In this document: positions 9,937-18,114 of the stretch, one piece after another
Layout of the letters: the number at the start of each line of letters is the position of its first letter
Position numbering within the stretch: the stretch's first letter is position 1
NCBI RefSeq assembly: GCF_000146165.2
Contig: NC_004347.2
Coordinates: 4,821,029-4,885,028 of the forward strand
Length of the DNA: 64,000 nucleotides
From: Shewanella oneidensis MR-1
GTDB taxonomy: Bacteria > Pseudomonadota > Gammaproteobacteria > Enterobacterales > Shewanellaceae
Reading direction: 5' to 3'
Position numbers and translations under genes: made by a program
The notes under the pieces: generated by a model
Seen by the model: only the letters and a program-made list of their open reading frames with translations
The model's database searches: none
What the model was told of the DNA's origin: nothing

Positions 9937-11913
9937 ATGAAGATTTCAACCTTATCACTCTCTGCTTCAGCGCTGTTGTTATTGCTTGCAGGATTATTAG
10001 CAGCCGTAGTGCTATGGAGTAGCGACCAAAGGCAACAGATTGAGCAACAAACCCAAGTTCTCCAAGGTATACAACAGGATTTCCTCGTTGGCGTGCGCCG
10101 CGATCTTGATGGCTATTTAGCGAGTGGTAATGCAACCCTGCTTCAACAGGCCAAAACCAAACTCAATCGCATCAAAACCCAACTGGGCGAACTGGATCTC
10201 GCAGCCTCCGGCAGTGCTGACGACCATTTACAAACCGCATTAACTCAGTTTATCCAAGACTTAGACAACAAATACCGCGCGGCGGGCAAACTCGCGGGCA
10301 ACCCAAGACAATTACTCGCCCATGCCGAATCCGAAATGCTCGACTATAACCGCAGGCTCGGCAGTTATGCCGACAAAGGCTTAGCAGTTAATGCTGCAGT
10401 GGCCGAGCAATATCTGCAATTAAGCCGTGACTTACCCAGCATTGTTTACCAACTCTCGCAGCTTACCGATGGCTATCTCATTGATAAAAATCAGCAGCTT
10501 AAAAATATTCTCGACAGCACCAGCAAAGCGCTTAACCAGTGGCGCAATCAACTCGACACTCTGCCGTTAATCGGTATTTACGAACAGCAAGAAGCGGATG
10601 AACTGACTCTCGGAGGCAGTGAGCCTGAACAAATTGAGGTAGGCGAAAATGATCGAAGCGAGCTACTAAGCCTTGCCAATCGCTACAATAAGGAAGTCGC
10701 CAATACCCACCAATTGCTCCAAGCCAACCAAGAGATGCAAGCGCAATTAATTCAAGCCATTAGCATGGTTGAACAGCAACTCATCGCCCTCGGTGAAGCC
10801 CAAACGGTCAAAAACCAACACTTAAAATATGAGCTACAACTTATTCTTTATACGATGGTTTCTATCATGGCGCTGTTCGCTATCGGCTATTTAATCCTGC
10901 AACAGAACCGAGTCGTTAAGCCCCTTAAGCGCCTCAATCAAGCCTTTATGCAGTTAAGCGAGTCCAACAGCCGCGAGCGTTTGGACATTAATCGCCGCTG
11001 TGAAACAGGCCAAATTGCAGGGCATTTTAATCAGCTACTTAATCGCTTTGAACAGGAAGATGAACTGCAGCGCCAACAAATGACCAAGGTTTCCCAATCC
11101 TTAAGTCGGTTGGTCGCGCGCATTACTCAACTGTCGCAGCACACTGAGCACACCCAGACCATAGTGGCCGAGACGCAGTCGCAAACCGAGCATATCCGTA
11201 GCCTCGCCAATGAGGTCAGCCATACCTCGGCTCTAGTCGAGCAGAGTGCGGTCGAAACCATGCGCCAAATGCAGTCGAGCCAAGCCGAGGCAGAAGCGGT
11301 ACTTAGCGCCACCGAGCAAACACAAACCGCCGTTGGCCTGTGCCATGCATCACTCGAAAGCCTGAATAACTCAGTAACAGACGTTGCCAAAATCATTGAT
11401 GTGATTGGCAATATCGCCGAGCAAACCAATCTACTGGCGCTTAATGCCGCCATTGAAGCCGCCCGCGCAGGCGAGCAAGGCCGCGGCTTTGCGGTGGTCG
11501 CCGACGAAGTGCGCAGCCTTAGCCAACGCACGCAGGTATCGTTAAATGAAATCGTGAAAATCCTGCAACAGCTCACCCAGTCGAATCATGCACTTAGCGA
11601 AAGTGTCGATGGCATTGCCAAGGCCACCAGCAGCCAAAAATTACGGGCGCAAAGTTTATGGCAAGTTGCGCAAAACGTGCAAAATCAAGCAAGTGAAATG
11701 GCAAACACCGCCAAACAGGGTTCACTTAATGCCAAAGAACAGGTGGATTATCTCGATGAGTTTGTCCGCAGCATGGACAACCTAAAAGACCAAGCGCAAA
11801 CCAGCTCACAGCAGAGCGAAGTCATCGCCCAAGAAGTGCAGCAAAGTGTGGAAAATATCGAAACCAGTTTAGGTATTGCCGACAGTCGTGTCGTGCCAAT
11901 GCGCGCGGCTTAA
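9937..11913 (+). CDS. Methyl-accepting chemotaxis protein
   Basis: A 658-residue chemoreceptor. An N-terminal membrane segment (residues about 5-27) is followed by a long, mostly helical periplasmic domain (about 30-295). TM2 is at about 300-325 ('[20 protein letters not shown]'), followed by a HAMP domain ('[16 protein letters not shown]'). The cytoplasmic signalling tip is the highly conserved '[20 protein letters not shown]' (ending near residue 515), which contacts CheA/CheW. There is no C-terminal CheR-docking pentapeptide; the protein ends VVPMRAA. The ligand cannot be predicted. It follows ompR-envZ on the same strand after 116 bp but is probably an independent unit. Confidence 0.93.
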   Translation: MKISTLSLSASALLLLLAGLLAAVVLWSSDQRQQIEQQTQVLQGIQQDFLVGVRRDLDGYLASGNATLLQQAKTKLNRIKTQLGELDLAASGSADDHLQTALTQFIQDLDNKYRAAGKLAGNPRQLLAHAESEMLDYNRRLGSYADKGLAVNAAVAEQYLQLSRDLPSIVYQLSQLTDGYLIDKNQQLKNILDSTSKALNQWRNQLDTLPLIGIYEQQEADELTLGGSEPEQIEVGENDRSELLSLANRYNKEVANTHQLLQANQEMQAQLIQAISMVEQQLIALGEAQTVKNQHLKYELQLILYTMVSIMALFAIGYLILQQNRVVKPLKRLNQAFMQLSESNSRERLDINRRCETGQIAGHFNQLLNRFEQEDELQRQQMTKVSQSLSRLVARITQLSQHTEHTQTIVAETQSQTEHIRSLANEVSHTSALVEQSAVETMRQMQSSQAEAEAVLSATEQTQTAVGLCHASLESLNNSVTDVAKIIDVIGNIAEQTNLLALNAAIEAARAGEQGRGFAVVADEVRSLSQRTQVSLNEIVKILQQLTQSNHALSESVDGIAKATSSQKLRAQSLWQVAQNVQNQASEMANTAKQGSLNAKEQVDYLDEFVRSMDNLKDQAQTSSQQSEVIAQEVQQSVENIETSLGIADSRVVPMRAA

Positions 11914-11930
11914 GCTTAAGCACATAAAAA

Positions 11931-11958
11931 TGGCAGCAAGAAAATAATCTTGCTGCCA
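11931..11958 (-). terminator. Terminator between MCP and DUF5666 genes
   Basis: The perfect hairpin TGGCAGCAAG / CTTGCTGCCA is followed on the minus strand by TTTTTATG, so it fits best as the end of the minus-strand DUF5666 gene. It may also stop the MCP transcript. Confidence 0.75.
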
Positions 11959-11995
11959 TTTGCAGGGATTAACGAGCATTAGTCGTTAACGAGTA

Positions 11996-13273
11996 TTAGT
12001 CGTCAATGCGGCAACTGTGGATTTGAATGTCATCAAACTGACATTCCACATTGACCCAATTACCATCAAAGGTCGCTAATGAGGCATCACTAGCATGGTA
12101 ACCCCACAGACTGTTCTGGCTCACCTTTCCGGTTAGCTCCAGCTCATTACTCTGCTGTTCAAGATCAATTTCCTTCACTAGCCATTGGCCATCGGCTAAT
12201 TCAACGCCCTCAATTTGCAGCCATTTTTGATCAAGGGTTGCAAGGGTTAAGCCATCATCAAACTGGGTTCTCGCGTCGATAATAAAGGTAAAGCCATTGA
12301 TTTGTAGCTGGTTATTGCTATCGAGCGTGGCTCGCCCTTCAAGCTCAAACTTGTTGCCTAAATCGGGTAACGGGCCACCCGCATCTGAGCTTTCAAAGTC
12401 GACCTCTTTGGCCCACAAGCCCTGCGCAGTAGATTGAATATCCACTTCTAGGCGCTTACCTTCCAGCAAATTGGCGCGATTACCATCTTCAAATTGAGTC
12501 TGTTCAGTCACATAGAGTCGTGTGCGGCTATTAAGCTCAAACTGGCTCTTGTCTTGGTTAACCCAAGTCACTGTGCCCTCTAACTCCATCTCGTTGAACG
12601 TCGGCGCATCATTCGCATCTTCTACGTCGACTTCATGGGCCTTAAATACGGCGCCATCCTGTTGACCTTCAACCTCAACCCACACACCTTCGGCTAACAG
12701 CCCTTCTAACTCGGCATTGGCATAATCGATCAAGGCTGAGCCCAAGCGGAATTGCTGCGCAACAGAATCAAGCTCTGTTACCCGACCTTCGATTTCAGCA
12801 ATTGCGAGATTCGGGAAAAGGTTAATCGACTCTACCTGCCATTGTCCGACCACTGTGGGATAGCCATTTACCGCTACCCAATCTCCCTTTTTATATTGGC
12901 TAGCTGATGCAACAGCTAGCTGTATACCATTGATCGTAATATTATTTTTATTGATAGCACTGATTTCACCGACTAGCGCAGGATCGACAACCACCGTTTT
13001 AGCCTGCTGACCTTGGTTAACCAAATCCAGGCGCATCCCCACTTGAATAGCTTTGGCATCCAGAGGCTGTTGTTGATAACGAATATCTGCATTGGCGATA
13101 TTAATCTTGTATCCATTCACAGTGATCTGCTGATGGTCTGCGGACACCTGAGTCACAGTCCCCATCACTTTAGCGGGTAAATTCGCGGGAGGTGGCGTCA
13201 CATCCGTTGATGAACCGTCGCTACCACAGGCGGTTAATAGTAATGCGCTAATACCTACTAAGTGCTTATTCAT
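11996..13273 (-). CDS. DUF5666-repeat lipoprotein
   Basis: A 425-residue protein with a lipoprotein signal: 'MNKHLVGISALLLTACGSDG', lipobox LLTAC, Cys at 16. A Pro/Thr linker follows. The body has five or six repeats of about 65 residues, each opening with G-x-V/I-x-x-h ('GTVTQVSADHQQITVNG', 'GEISAINKNNITINGIQ', 'GRVTELDSVAQQFRLG', 'GTVTWVNQDKSQFELN', 'GRATLDSNNQLQINGF'). This is the small beta-barrel pattern of DUF5666. It is likely anchored in the outer membrane. No enzymatic residues are evident. It is divergent from a two-component system gene, with a tandem regulator-like box in the shared promoter region (13330-13346), suggesting it is a target of that system. Confidence 0.85.
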   Translation of the reverse strand: MNKHLVGISALLLTACGSDGSSTDVTPPPANLPAKVMGTVTQVSADHQQITVNGYKINIANADIRYQQQPLDAKAIQVGMRLDLVNQGQQAKTVVVDPALVGEISAINKNNITINGIQLAVASASQYKKGDWVAVNGYPTVVGQWQVESINLFPNLAIAEIEGRVTELDSVAQQFRLGSALIDYANAELEGLLAEGVWVEVEGQQDGAVFKAHEVDVEDANDAPTFNEMELEGTVTWVNQDKSQFELNSRTRLYVTEQTQFEDGNRANLLEGKRLEVDIQSTAQGLWAKEVDFESSDAGGPLPDLGNKFELEGRATLDSNNQLQINGFTFIIDARTQFDDGLTLATLDQKWLQIEGVELADGQWLVKEIDLEQQSNELELTGKVSQNSLWGYHASDASLATFDGNWVNVECQFDDIQIHSCRIDD

Positions 13274-13329
13274 TTTTTCTCCCTTATTTACCTTGTTAAA
13301 TCAACGGCTCGCATCTTAGTATGGGAAAC

Positions 13330-13346
13330 GTCAAGCAAACGTGAAG
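13330..13346 (-). promoter_or_regulatory. Tandem 11-bp-period box in divergent DUF5666 / response regulator promoter
   Basis: Read on the minus strand the site is CTTCAC-GTTTG-CTTGAC, two half-sites 11 bp apart, the spacing typical for OmpR-family regulators. It lies 57-73 bp upstream of the DUF5666 start and ends 15 bp before the response-regulator ATG. A near-identical box precedes the BOF gene at 15298. Regulation by the adjacent regulator is inference. Confidence 0.55.
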
Positions 13347-13361
13347 AAATGAAGATAAGCA

Positions 13362-14030
13362 ATGAAAGTATTAATTGTTGATGACAATCATGATGTTATA
13401 GAAACAATCATGGACTATTTAACCCTCGAAGGCATTATTGCTGACTGCGCCTATCACGGTGAAAGCGCCATCAATTTAATACAGCAAAACCATTATGACG
13501 TGATCATTATGGATATTATGATGCCCAAATTAGACGGTATCCGTACGGTCAAAAAACTGCGCGAAGAGCTGTTTTGTAATACGCCGATTTTGTTTTTAAC
13601 CGCCAGAGATAGCCTGCAGGACAAAATTGACTCATTTACCTCGGGCGGTGATGACTTTTTAAATAAACCCTTCGCCATGGAAGAACTGTGTCTGCGTCTA
13701 CGGTCACTGCATAATCGCGGGCCGCGTTTAGATGTAGGCATATTGCGCTTTGGTGAAATCAGCTTAAATGTCGCAACGCAGCAAGCATGCCGCGCGGGTA
13801 AGGAAATCAAGCTGAGTAAAATCCAACGCACGATTTTGACGCTACTGCTCAAACATGCCCCCGCCATTGTGAGTAAAGAACAAGTTATCGATGCGGTTTG
13901 GGGGGATGACGCCCCCTGTAGCGACGCGCTTCGTAGCCATATTTATGGCCTGCGTAGTGCATTGGATAAGGGCTTTACAGATTCCAAACTAGAGACGATT
14001 CATGGCCAAGGTTACCGACTCCTCCCCTAA
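13362..14030 (+). CDS. OmpR/QseB-type response regulator
   Basis: A 222-residue response regulator starting at ATG 13362. The receiver has 'IVDDN', phospho-acceptor Asp51 ('IMDIMMPKLDG') and Lys in 'LNKPFAMEEL'. The C-terminal winged helix ('SDALRSHIYGLRSALDKGF') recognises DNA. It overlaps the downstream kinase gene by 29 bp, implying translational coupling. The close neighbours with OB-fold-like products (DUF5666 lipoprotein and BOF protein) are candidate targets because both carry the same 11-bp-period box. The combination with a YgiW-like gene recalls ygiW-qseBC of enterics, but I do not assign QseB identity. Confidence 0.9.
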   Translation: MKVLIVDDNHDVIETIMDYLTLEGIIADCAYHGESAINLIQQNHYDVIIMDIMMPKLDGIRTVKKLREELFCNTPILFLTARDSLQDKIDSFTSGGDDFLNKPFAMEELCLRLRSLHNRGPRLDVGILRFGEISLNVATQQACRAGKEIKLSKIQRTILTLLLKHAPAIVSKEQVIDAVWGDDAPCSDALRSHIYGLRSALDKGFTDSKLETIHGQGYRLLP

Positions 14031-15294
14031 GCCATTACCGAGCTTATACAAAAAAATTCGCCTAACGTTTTTAGCGCTCACAAGCCTAATGTTCGCGATT
14101 TTCTGGGGTTTGATTTATATCGCCGAAGAACAAATTGAGGTCATTAGCCTTGAACACAAACTGGCGACCGAAACCCGTGAATACCAGAAAAACTATCAAC
14201 GATTTGGCGATAAAGCCCAGCTCCCCGATATCCACGAACTCACCACCTATTGGAGCAAAGAGTTTGTGCCGCAATGGCTGCAAGCCTATCAACAAACGGG
14301 TTTTTATGAACACCAGTTGGGTGCCGAAGATAAGCACTTTTTGATTTCGCCGCACCCATCGGGGCAAGGTTTATTGTATGTGGTGTTTAAGGATGATGCG
14401 GATGACTTTCTCGATGGATATGAGGACAGGCTGCATATTTTGATATCCCTCTTCGGGGTAGGTTTACTGCTGTTCATCATGGCCTATGGCTTATATTTTG
14501 TGCGGCTACTATCGGCGCCATTTTTTGAAATTGAACGAAAAATCAATGCGCTGACGCCAGAGGAGCCGAGCTTTATCCCTAGCACGCCCTACCGTGAAAC
14601 CCGCCATATCGAACAAACCTTACTGGAAAATAAAACCAAAATTGCCGCCTATTTTACTCGGGAACAGGAGTTTAGCCGCTTTGCCTCCCATGAACTACGC
14701 ACGCCTATTATGGTGATCCAAGGCTCGACAGAATTACTCAAAAAACTGCCAAACAGCGCGAACGAAGCCCAGCAGCGGATCGCCAACAAAGCCATCGCCC
14801 GCATTGATTACGCAGGCCAACAGATGAAAACCCTCACCGAAACCTTTTTGTTATTAGGTAAGGAACAAATTGAATCGCAACACTATGATCAAGTTGATTT
14901 AGCCGCACGGCTTACGCAGCTATTAAGTGAAATGGCGCAGCATTTTGCCAAACACGAAATCCGCCATCAGCTCAGCGTTAACCAAAATACCGCCATTTGC
15001 GCGCCGGTGAGTTTTGTGGACATAGTGATAGGCAACTTAATTAAAAATGCCTTTAACTACAGCAGTGGCGATATTGAAATCACGCTGAAAAACAATCAAC
15101 TAACCATAAAAAATCCGCTTAGCCACCACAGCGCCGAGCCCACGGGCTATGGTTGTGGTTTGATTATTATTGAACGTATCTGCGAGCGCATGGGGTGGCA
15201 CTTTTCGGCCCAAAGCCTAGGGGATGATTATCTGGCAACAATCCAATTTATGGATAACCGCGAGCCACAACAGCATCTAAATGAATCCGCTTAA
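14002..15294 (+). CDS. Sensor histidine kinase partner of the 13.4 kb response regulator
   Basis: A 430-residue kinase. TM1 is at about residues 19-42 and TM2 at about 145-170 ('ILISLFGVGLLLFIMAYGLYF'), with a periplasmic sensor of about 100 residues between them. The HisKA motif 'FASHELRTPIMVIQGSTEL' has its His at residue 230. The ATPase domain has 'IGNLIKNAFNYSSG' (N box) and 'GYGCGLIIIERICER' (G2-like). The G1 motif is degenerate: 'LTIKNPLS' appears where DxGxG is usual, which occurs in some QseC-like/short kinases. Its ATG overlaps the regulator gene, and a BOF-protein gene follows. The signal sensed is unknown. Confidence 0.88.
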   Translation: MAKVTDSSPKPLPSLYKKIRLTFLALTSLMFAIFWGLIYIAEEQIEVISLEHKLATETREYQKNYQRFGDKAQLPDIHELTTYWSKEFVPQWLQAYQQTGFYEHQLGAEDKHFLISPHPSGQGLLYVVFKDDADDFLDGYEDRLHILISLFGVGLLLFIMAYGLYFVRLLSAPFFEIERKINALTPEEPSFIPSTPYRETRHIEQTLLENKTKIAAYFTREQEFSRFASHELRTPIMVIQGSTELLKKLPNSANEAQQRIANKAIARIDYAGQQMKTLTETFLLLGKEQIESQHYDQVDLAARLTQLLSEMAQHFAKHEIRHQLSVNQNTAICAPVSFVDIVIGNLIKNAFNYSSGDIEITLKNNQLTIKNPLSHHSAEPTGYGCGLIIIERICERMGWHFSAQSLGDDYLATIQFMDNREPQQHLNESA

Positions 15295-15297
15295 ATT

Positions 15298-15314
15298 CTT
15301 CACAACTGCTTCAC
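15298..15314 (+). promoter_or_regulatory. Tandem 11-bp-period box upstream of the BOF gene
   Basis: CTTCAC-AACTG-CTTCAC, two identical half-sites exactly 11 bp apart, lies 70 bp upstream of the BOF-protein ATG. GATACT at 15329-15334 could serve as a -10 element. The box matches the one at 13330-13346 in the divergent promoter of the same gene group. Confidence 0.6.
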
Positions 15315-15384
15315 GCTCGTCTTGGCATGATACTCACCGCAGATGAGTCGCCCAGCGGCGTAAGATTAGAAAGAGGACATTTAG

Positions 15385-15774
15385 ATGAATAAAATCACCT
15401 TAAGCATGTTAGCAATCACATTGTCATTGAGTGCCTTTTGCAGCCAAGCTGGATTTCAACCAACAACGGGCGAACCCCAATTACGTGGTGGCTTTCAAGG
15501 CCCCAGCGCACGGCAAATCATTCATGATGTCGTCAGTGCACTCAATGCCAGCGATGACACTCAGGTGGAGTTAACCGGTCATATCATGTCGTCAATTGGC
15601 CACGATGATTATATTTTCCGTGACAGCACGGGCGATATTAAAATCGAAATTGACGATGATCTGTGGCTCGGACATACCGTCACGCCAGAAACCCAAGTGA
15701 TTATTCGCGGTGAAGTGGATAAGGACTGGTCAGAAGTCACTATCGATGCCGACAGCATTCAACTCGCTCCATAA
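15385..15774 (+). CDS. YgiW/YdeI-family BOF (bacterial OB-fold) stress protein
   Basis: A 129-residue secreted protein. The signal peptide is residues 1-22 ('MNKITLSMLAITLSLSAFCS', cleavage after SQA). The mature part is one BOF domain with strands 'VELTGHIMSSIGHDDYIFRD' and 'IKIEIDDDLWLGHTV', as in YgiW/YdeI/Tp0955-like periplasmic proteins. These are associated with stress tolerance (peroxide, cationic peptides) in enterics. A good ribosome site (AGAGGAC) precedes ATG 15385. It lies 90 bp after the histidine kinase gene but has its own promoter signals, including the tandem box at 15298. Confidence 0.88.
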   Translation: MNKITLSMLAITLSLSAFCSQAGFQPTTGEPQLRGGFQGPSARQIIHDVVSALNASDDTQVELTGHIMSSIGHDDYIFRDSTGDIKIEIDDDLWLGHTVTPETQVIIRGEVDKDWSEVTIDADSIQLAP

Positions 15775-15799
15775 CCGTATAAAAATCCCGAATAAAAAA

Positions 15800-15815
15800 G
15801 CCAGCCTAGGCTGGC
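15800..15815 (-). terminator. Palindromic terminator between BOF and peroxiredoxin genes
   Basis: The perfect palindrome GCCAGCCTAGGCTGGC is followed on the minus strand by TTTTTTATT. It fits the end of the minus-strand peroxiredoxin gene and may act weakly in the other direction. Confidence 0.75.
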
Positions 15816-15875
15816 AATTCTCTCGCTCAAGCAAGCGGCACATCAGCCCCATAAGTTCAGGGGCATCCGCTTATC

Positions 15876-16352
15876 TTAACTTAAAGCCGCCAACACCACT
15901 TCGGCCTTGCTCACCTCAAATGACTTAGGTGCTTCAACATTCAGTAACGTCACCACGCCGTTATCGATGATCATCGCATAACGTTGTGAACGCACACCGC
16001 CAAAGCCTGCGGTATCCATCTCTAATCCGAGCGCCTTAGTAAAGCTCGCATCGCCATCGGCAAGCATCAGTAACTCAGACGCATTTTGCGCTTCGCCCCA
16101 GGCTTTCATCACGAAGGCATCGTTTACCGATACACAGGCAATTAAATCAACGCCTTTGGCTTTTAACTCATCGGCCAGCACCACATAACCGGGCAAATGC
16201 GCTTCAGAACAGGTTGGTGTGAAAGCACCTGGCACTGCAAATAATACCACTTTCTTACCCGCAAACAGCTCGGTAACTTGATGATTTACCATGCCATCTT
16301 TTGTTAATTGGCTTAGCGTCGCCGCTGGTAATTTTTGACCTTGAGCAATCAT
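15876..16352 (-). CDS. Prx5-like peroxiredoxin
   Basis: A 158-residue thioredoxin-fold peroxidase. The active-site motif 'VPGAFTPTCSEAHLPGY' holds the peroxidatic Cys48, with Thr45 in its usual place; a further Cys lies at residue 73. The Arg in 'GVRSQRYAMIID' is the conserved active-site arginine. Length and motif match the AhpC/TSA peroxiredoxin-5 branch (glutathione or glutaredoxin dependent), which reduces hydrogen peroxide and organic hydroperoxides in the cytoplasm. The gene stands alone and has its own terminator. Confidence 0.92.
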   Translation of the reverse strand: MIAQGQKLPAATLSQLTKDGMVNHQVTELFAGKKVVLFAVPGAFTPTCSEAHLPGYVVLADELKAKGVDLIACVSVNDAFVMKAWGEAQNASELLMLADGDASFTKALGLEMDTAGFGGVRSQRYAMIIDNGVVTLLNVEAPKSFEVSKAEVVLAALS

Positions 16353-16540
16353 GTCTCTCTTCCTTTAGTTAACGTAACTCGCCCATACTAGCCCGAATCC
16401 GACAGGATAAACACCGAGAGAAAAAGGGGGATTTGTAGCAGCAGAATCGATATTGCTATGCGGGAACGCCCTAAAGGGAGGAGCAAAGTATACTGGTTAG
16501 GATGAGTCTAGGTTTCAGTGCTTAGCCAGCTTACTGTTTA

Positions 16541-16804
16541 GGGCGTGTTGACGTTTCGAGATTAGATTTTGTTCGTTCTGGCAAGCACGTGCTCGCGAAA
16601 CGAGGAATGATGTGTAGTTATTCTACTCAAATGACGAGTGACAAAGAGCAAGGGCTTGCCAGACGAACCCTTCGGGCAGCATTTGGCTGGCTTTTCTGCC
16701 GCGTTATCGTCCGTTTATGTAGAATAACTACACTGCACGGACTTTGCCTTGCATAAAAGCCAGCCAAATTGCTGCAAAAACAACCCTGAAACGTCAACAC
16801 GCCC
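16541..16804. mobile_element. MITE-like TA-flanked inverted-repeat element, copy 2
   Basis: A 264-bp copy of the 7105-7383 element in the opposite orientation. It has the same terminal repeats and is again bounded by TA on both sides (16539-16540, 16805-16806). It differs mainly by a deletion/substitution in the centre: copy 1 carries about 15 extra bases near 7265-7285. Its right end lies inside the toxin reading frame and provides the last two codons and stop of that gene. Confidence 0.88.
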
Positions 16805-17099
16805 TAGTCAGCATAAAACGACGCAAATCTCTTTCCGCACGCATAACAAAAAGAATTCGAACCTTTTCATCGCCATACTTGTAGAAAACACGACATGGAT
16901 TTACCACCACTTCACGATAATTGAGCCGCTCTAGTTCTGGTGGAATACGCCCTGAATCGGGAAAATCGACTAAACGCTCAACCTTTGCAAAAACCATTTG
17001 AACCAGTTGCTTGGCAGCAACGATATTTTCAAGCGCGATATATTCAGCAATATCATTCAGATCAGCTAAAGCAGGTTCCGTCCAAATTATTTCAGCCAT
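16794..17099 (-). CDS. RelE/ParE-family toxin
   Basis: A 101-residue protein with the RelE/ParE fold signature: 'IIWTEPALADLNDIAEYIA', 'PDSGRIPPEL', 'REVVVNPCRVFYKY', and a C-terminal 'VRILFVMRAERDLRRF'. It overlaps the upstream antitoxin gene by 13 bp. ParE members poison DNA gyrase and RelE members cleave mRNA; 'YREVVVNPCRVFYKY' resembles ParE more, but this is not decisive. The final residues (Ala-Cys) and the TGA stop lie in the end of the inserted 264-bp element, so the native C-terminus has been replaced. Confidence 0.85.
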   Translation of the reverse strand: MAEIIWTEPALADLNDIAEYIALENIVAAKQLVQMVFAKVERLVDFPDSGRIPPELERLNYREVVVNPCRVFYKYGDEKVRILFVMRAERDLRRFMLTRAC

Positions 17100-17344
17100 T
17101 TTGACATTCTGTCCTTAGCATCTTGATGGCTGACGACTTTTCCATCCGCTAAAGCTCGCTCACCACGTGCAATACCTTCAAGAATCGCCAAACGATTTTG
17201 CATAAACTCATAATCTTCTACATCAATAAGATAAGCTGACGGTTTACCATGCTCAGTGATCAATACTGGTTCTTTGGTCTCATGCAGATCGGCAAGGATC
17301 TTAGTTGCTTGACGTTTTAGTGACGTCACGAGTTCCACTTTCAT
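17087..17344 (-). CDS. Phd/YefM-type antitoxin
   Basis: An 85-residue protein with the Phd/YefM N-terminal DNA-binding fold ('TSLKRQATKILADLHETKEPVLITEHGKPSAYLIDVEDYEF'-type region, residues about 8-48) and a charged, probably flexible C-terminus that would bind the toxin. It starts at ATG 17342-17344 behind GGGAG. It overlaps the toxin gene, the usual antitoxin-first order. An inverted repeat upstream (17370-17389) is a likely operator for autoregulation. Confidence 0.88.
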   Translation of the reverse strand: MKVELVTSLKRQATKILADLHETKEPVLITEHGKPSAYLIDVEDYEFMQNRLAILEGIARGERALADGKVVSHQDAKDRMSKWLK

Positions 17345-17369
17345 TTGAACAGCTCCCGAAAAACACTAA

Positions 17370-17389
17370 AGTGATACTATTCTATCACT
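17370..17389 (-). promoter_or_regulatory. Inverted-repeat operator of the toxin-antitoxin pair
   Basis: AGTGATA-N6-TATCACT is a perfect 7-bp-arm palindrome 25 bp upstream of the antitoxin ATG. It overlaps -10-like sequences (TAGAAT/TAGTAT on the minus strand). This position is usual for autorepression by Phd-type antitoxins. Confidence 0.55.
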
Positions 17390-17485
17390 ATAAGCATAAC
17401 AAGCTTTGAAACGGCTAACGGCAAATGCAGCGCGCAGCGGATTGATTTCGTAGCCAGTGTTTTTGCTAGCAATAAAATGCGTCTG

Positions 17486-17815
17486 TTAGCGTCTGTAACT
17501 GCAAAGATGGGCAACCTCATCCTGTGTTTCTTGCGAAAACAGCGCCAATTGCTCATCAGTCAATACACCATGATGCTTCAAGGCTGCTATTTTAACGACC
17601 GCATTACTACGTTTAAGATCATCAAACATCTCAGCGATGGCATTATCTTCTTTGTTAATCACTTTCCAAATAGCTAAGTAAGCTTCATGCTCCCGACCTT
17701 TACGGGTAGATGATATGTGCTCTATACGCTCAAAAATTGTCTCGCATGCCGAATTGAGCAAACTCTGTTTGAGACTGCTAAGCCTCTTCCAATCTTTTTC
17801 AGGTACAGATGACAT
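17486..17815 (-). CDS. Small hypothetical protein
   Basis: A 109-residue, mainly helical, soluble protein ('MSSVPEKDWKRLSSLKQSLL' at the N-terminus; 'HHGVLTDEQLALFSQETQDE' near the end). It starts at an ATG behind a good AGGAGAA ribosome site 8 nt away. I recognise no catalytic motif or family. It lies between the toxin-antitoxin pair and the dynamin-like GTPase, all on the minus strand, so it may be cargo of the same variable block. Frame and ribosome site make it a credible gene. Confidence 0.6.
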   Translation of the reverse strand: MSSVPEKDWKRLSSLKQSLLNSACETIFERIEHISSTRKGREHEAYLAIWKVINKEDNAIAEMFDDLKRSNAVVKIAALKHHGVLTDEQLALFSQETQDEVAHLCSYRR

Positions 17816-17962
17816 CTGACAGTTCTCCTAATACATGAGGCGAATAAATAAGGCCACCCCAAATAAAACAAAAACATAATGAACTTTAGGTTTGCCCACA
17901 ACTTACTCAGGCCAAAGTGGCTTGAATAGCTGCCTTTAAAAGTACTTGGGCAGCATTATCGA

Positions 17963-18050
17963 AAAAAATCGACGTTTTAGGATGGGTGCCCACTTTCTTC
18001 TCTCATAAGCAAAAAATCGACGTAGCAAAGTACCCACCTTAGGATGGGTA
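17963..18050. repeat. Palindromic/direct repeat patch
   Basis: AAAAAATCGACGT occurs at 17963-17975 and 18011-18023; TTAGGATGGGT follows each, at 17977-17987 and 18039-18049. The second copy forms a near-palindrome, TACCCACCTTAGGATGGGTA (18031-18050). The 300-bp gap 17816-18114 otherwise contains no credible gene; a 70-codon minus-strand frame across it is better explained by the repeats. Confidence 0.6.
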
Positions 18051-18114
18051 TCAGCTTCCTTTATGTTCCACACTTGGGATAAAGTCGCGGCGGCGCGCGG
18101 CCTATCCTTATTTG

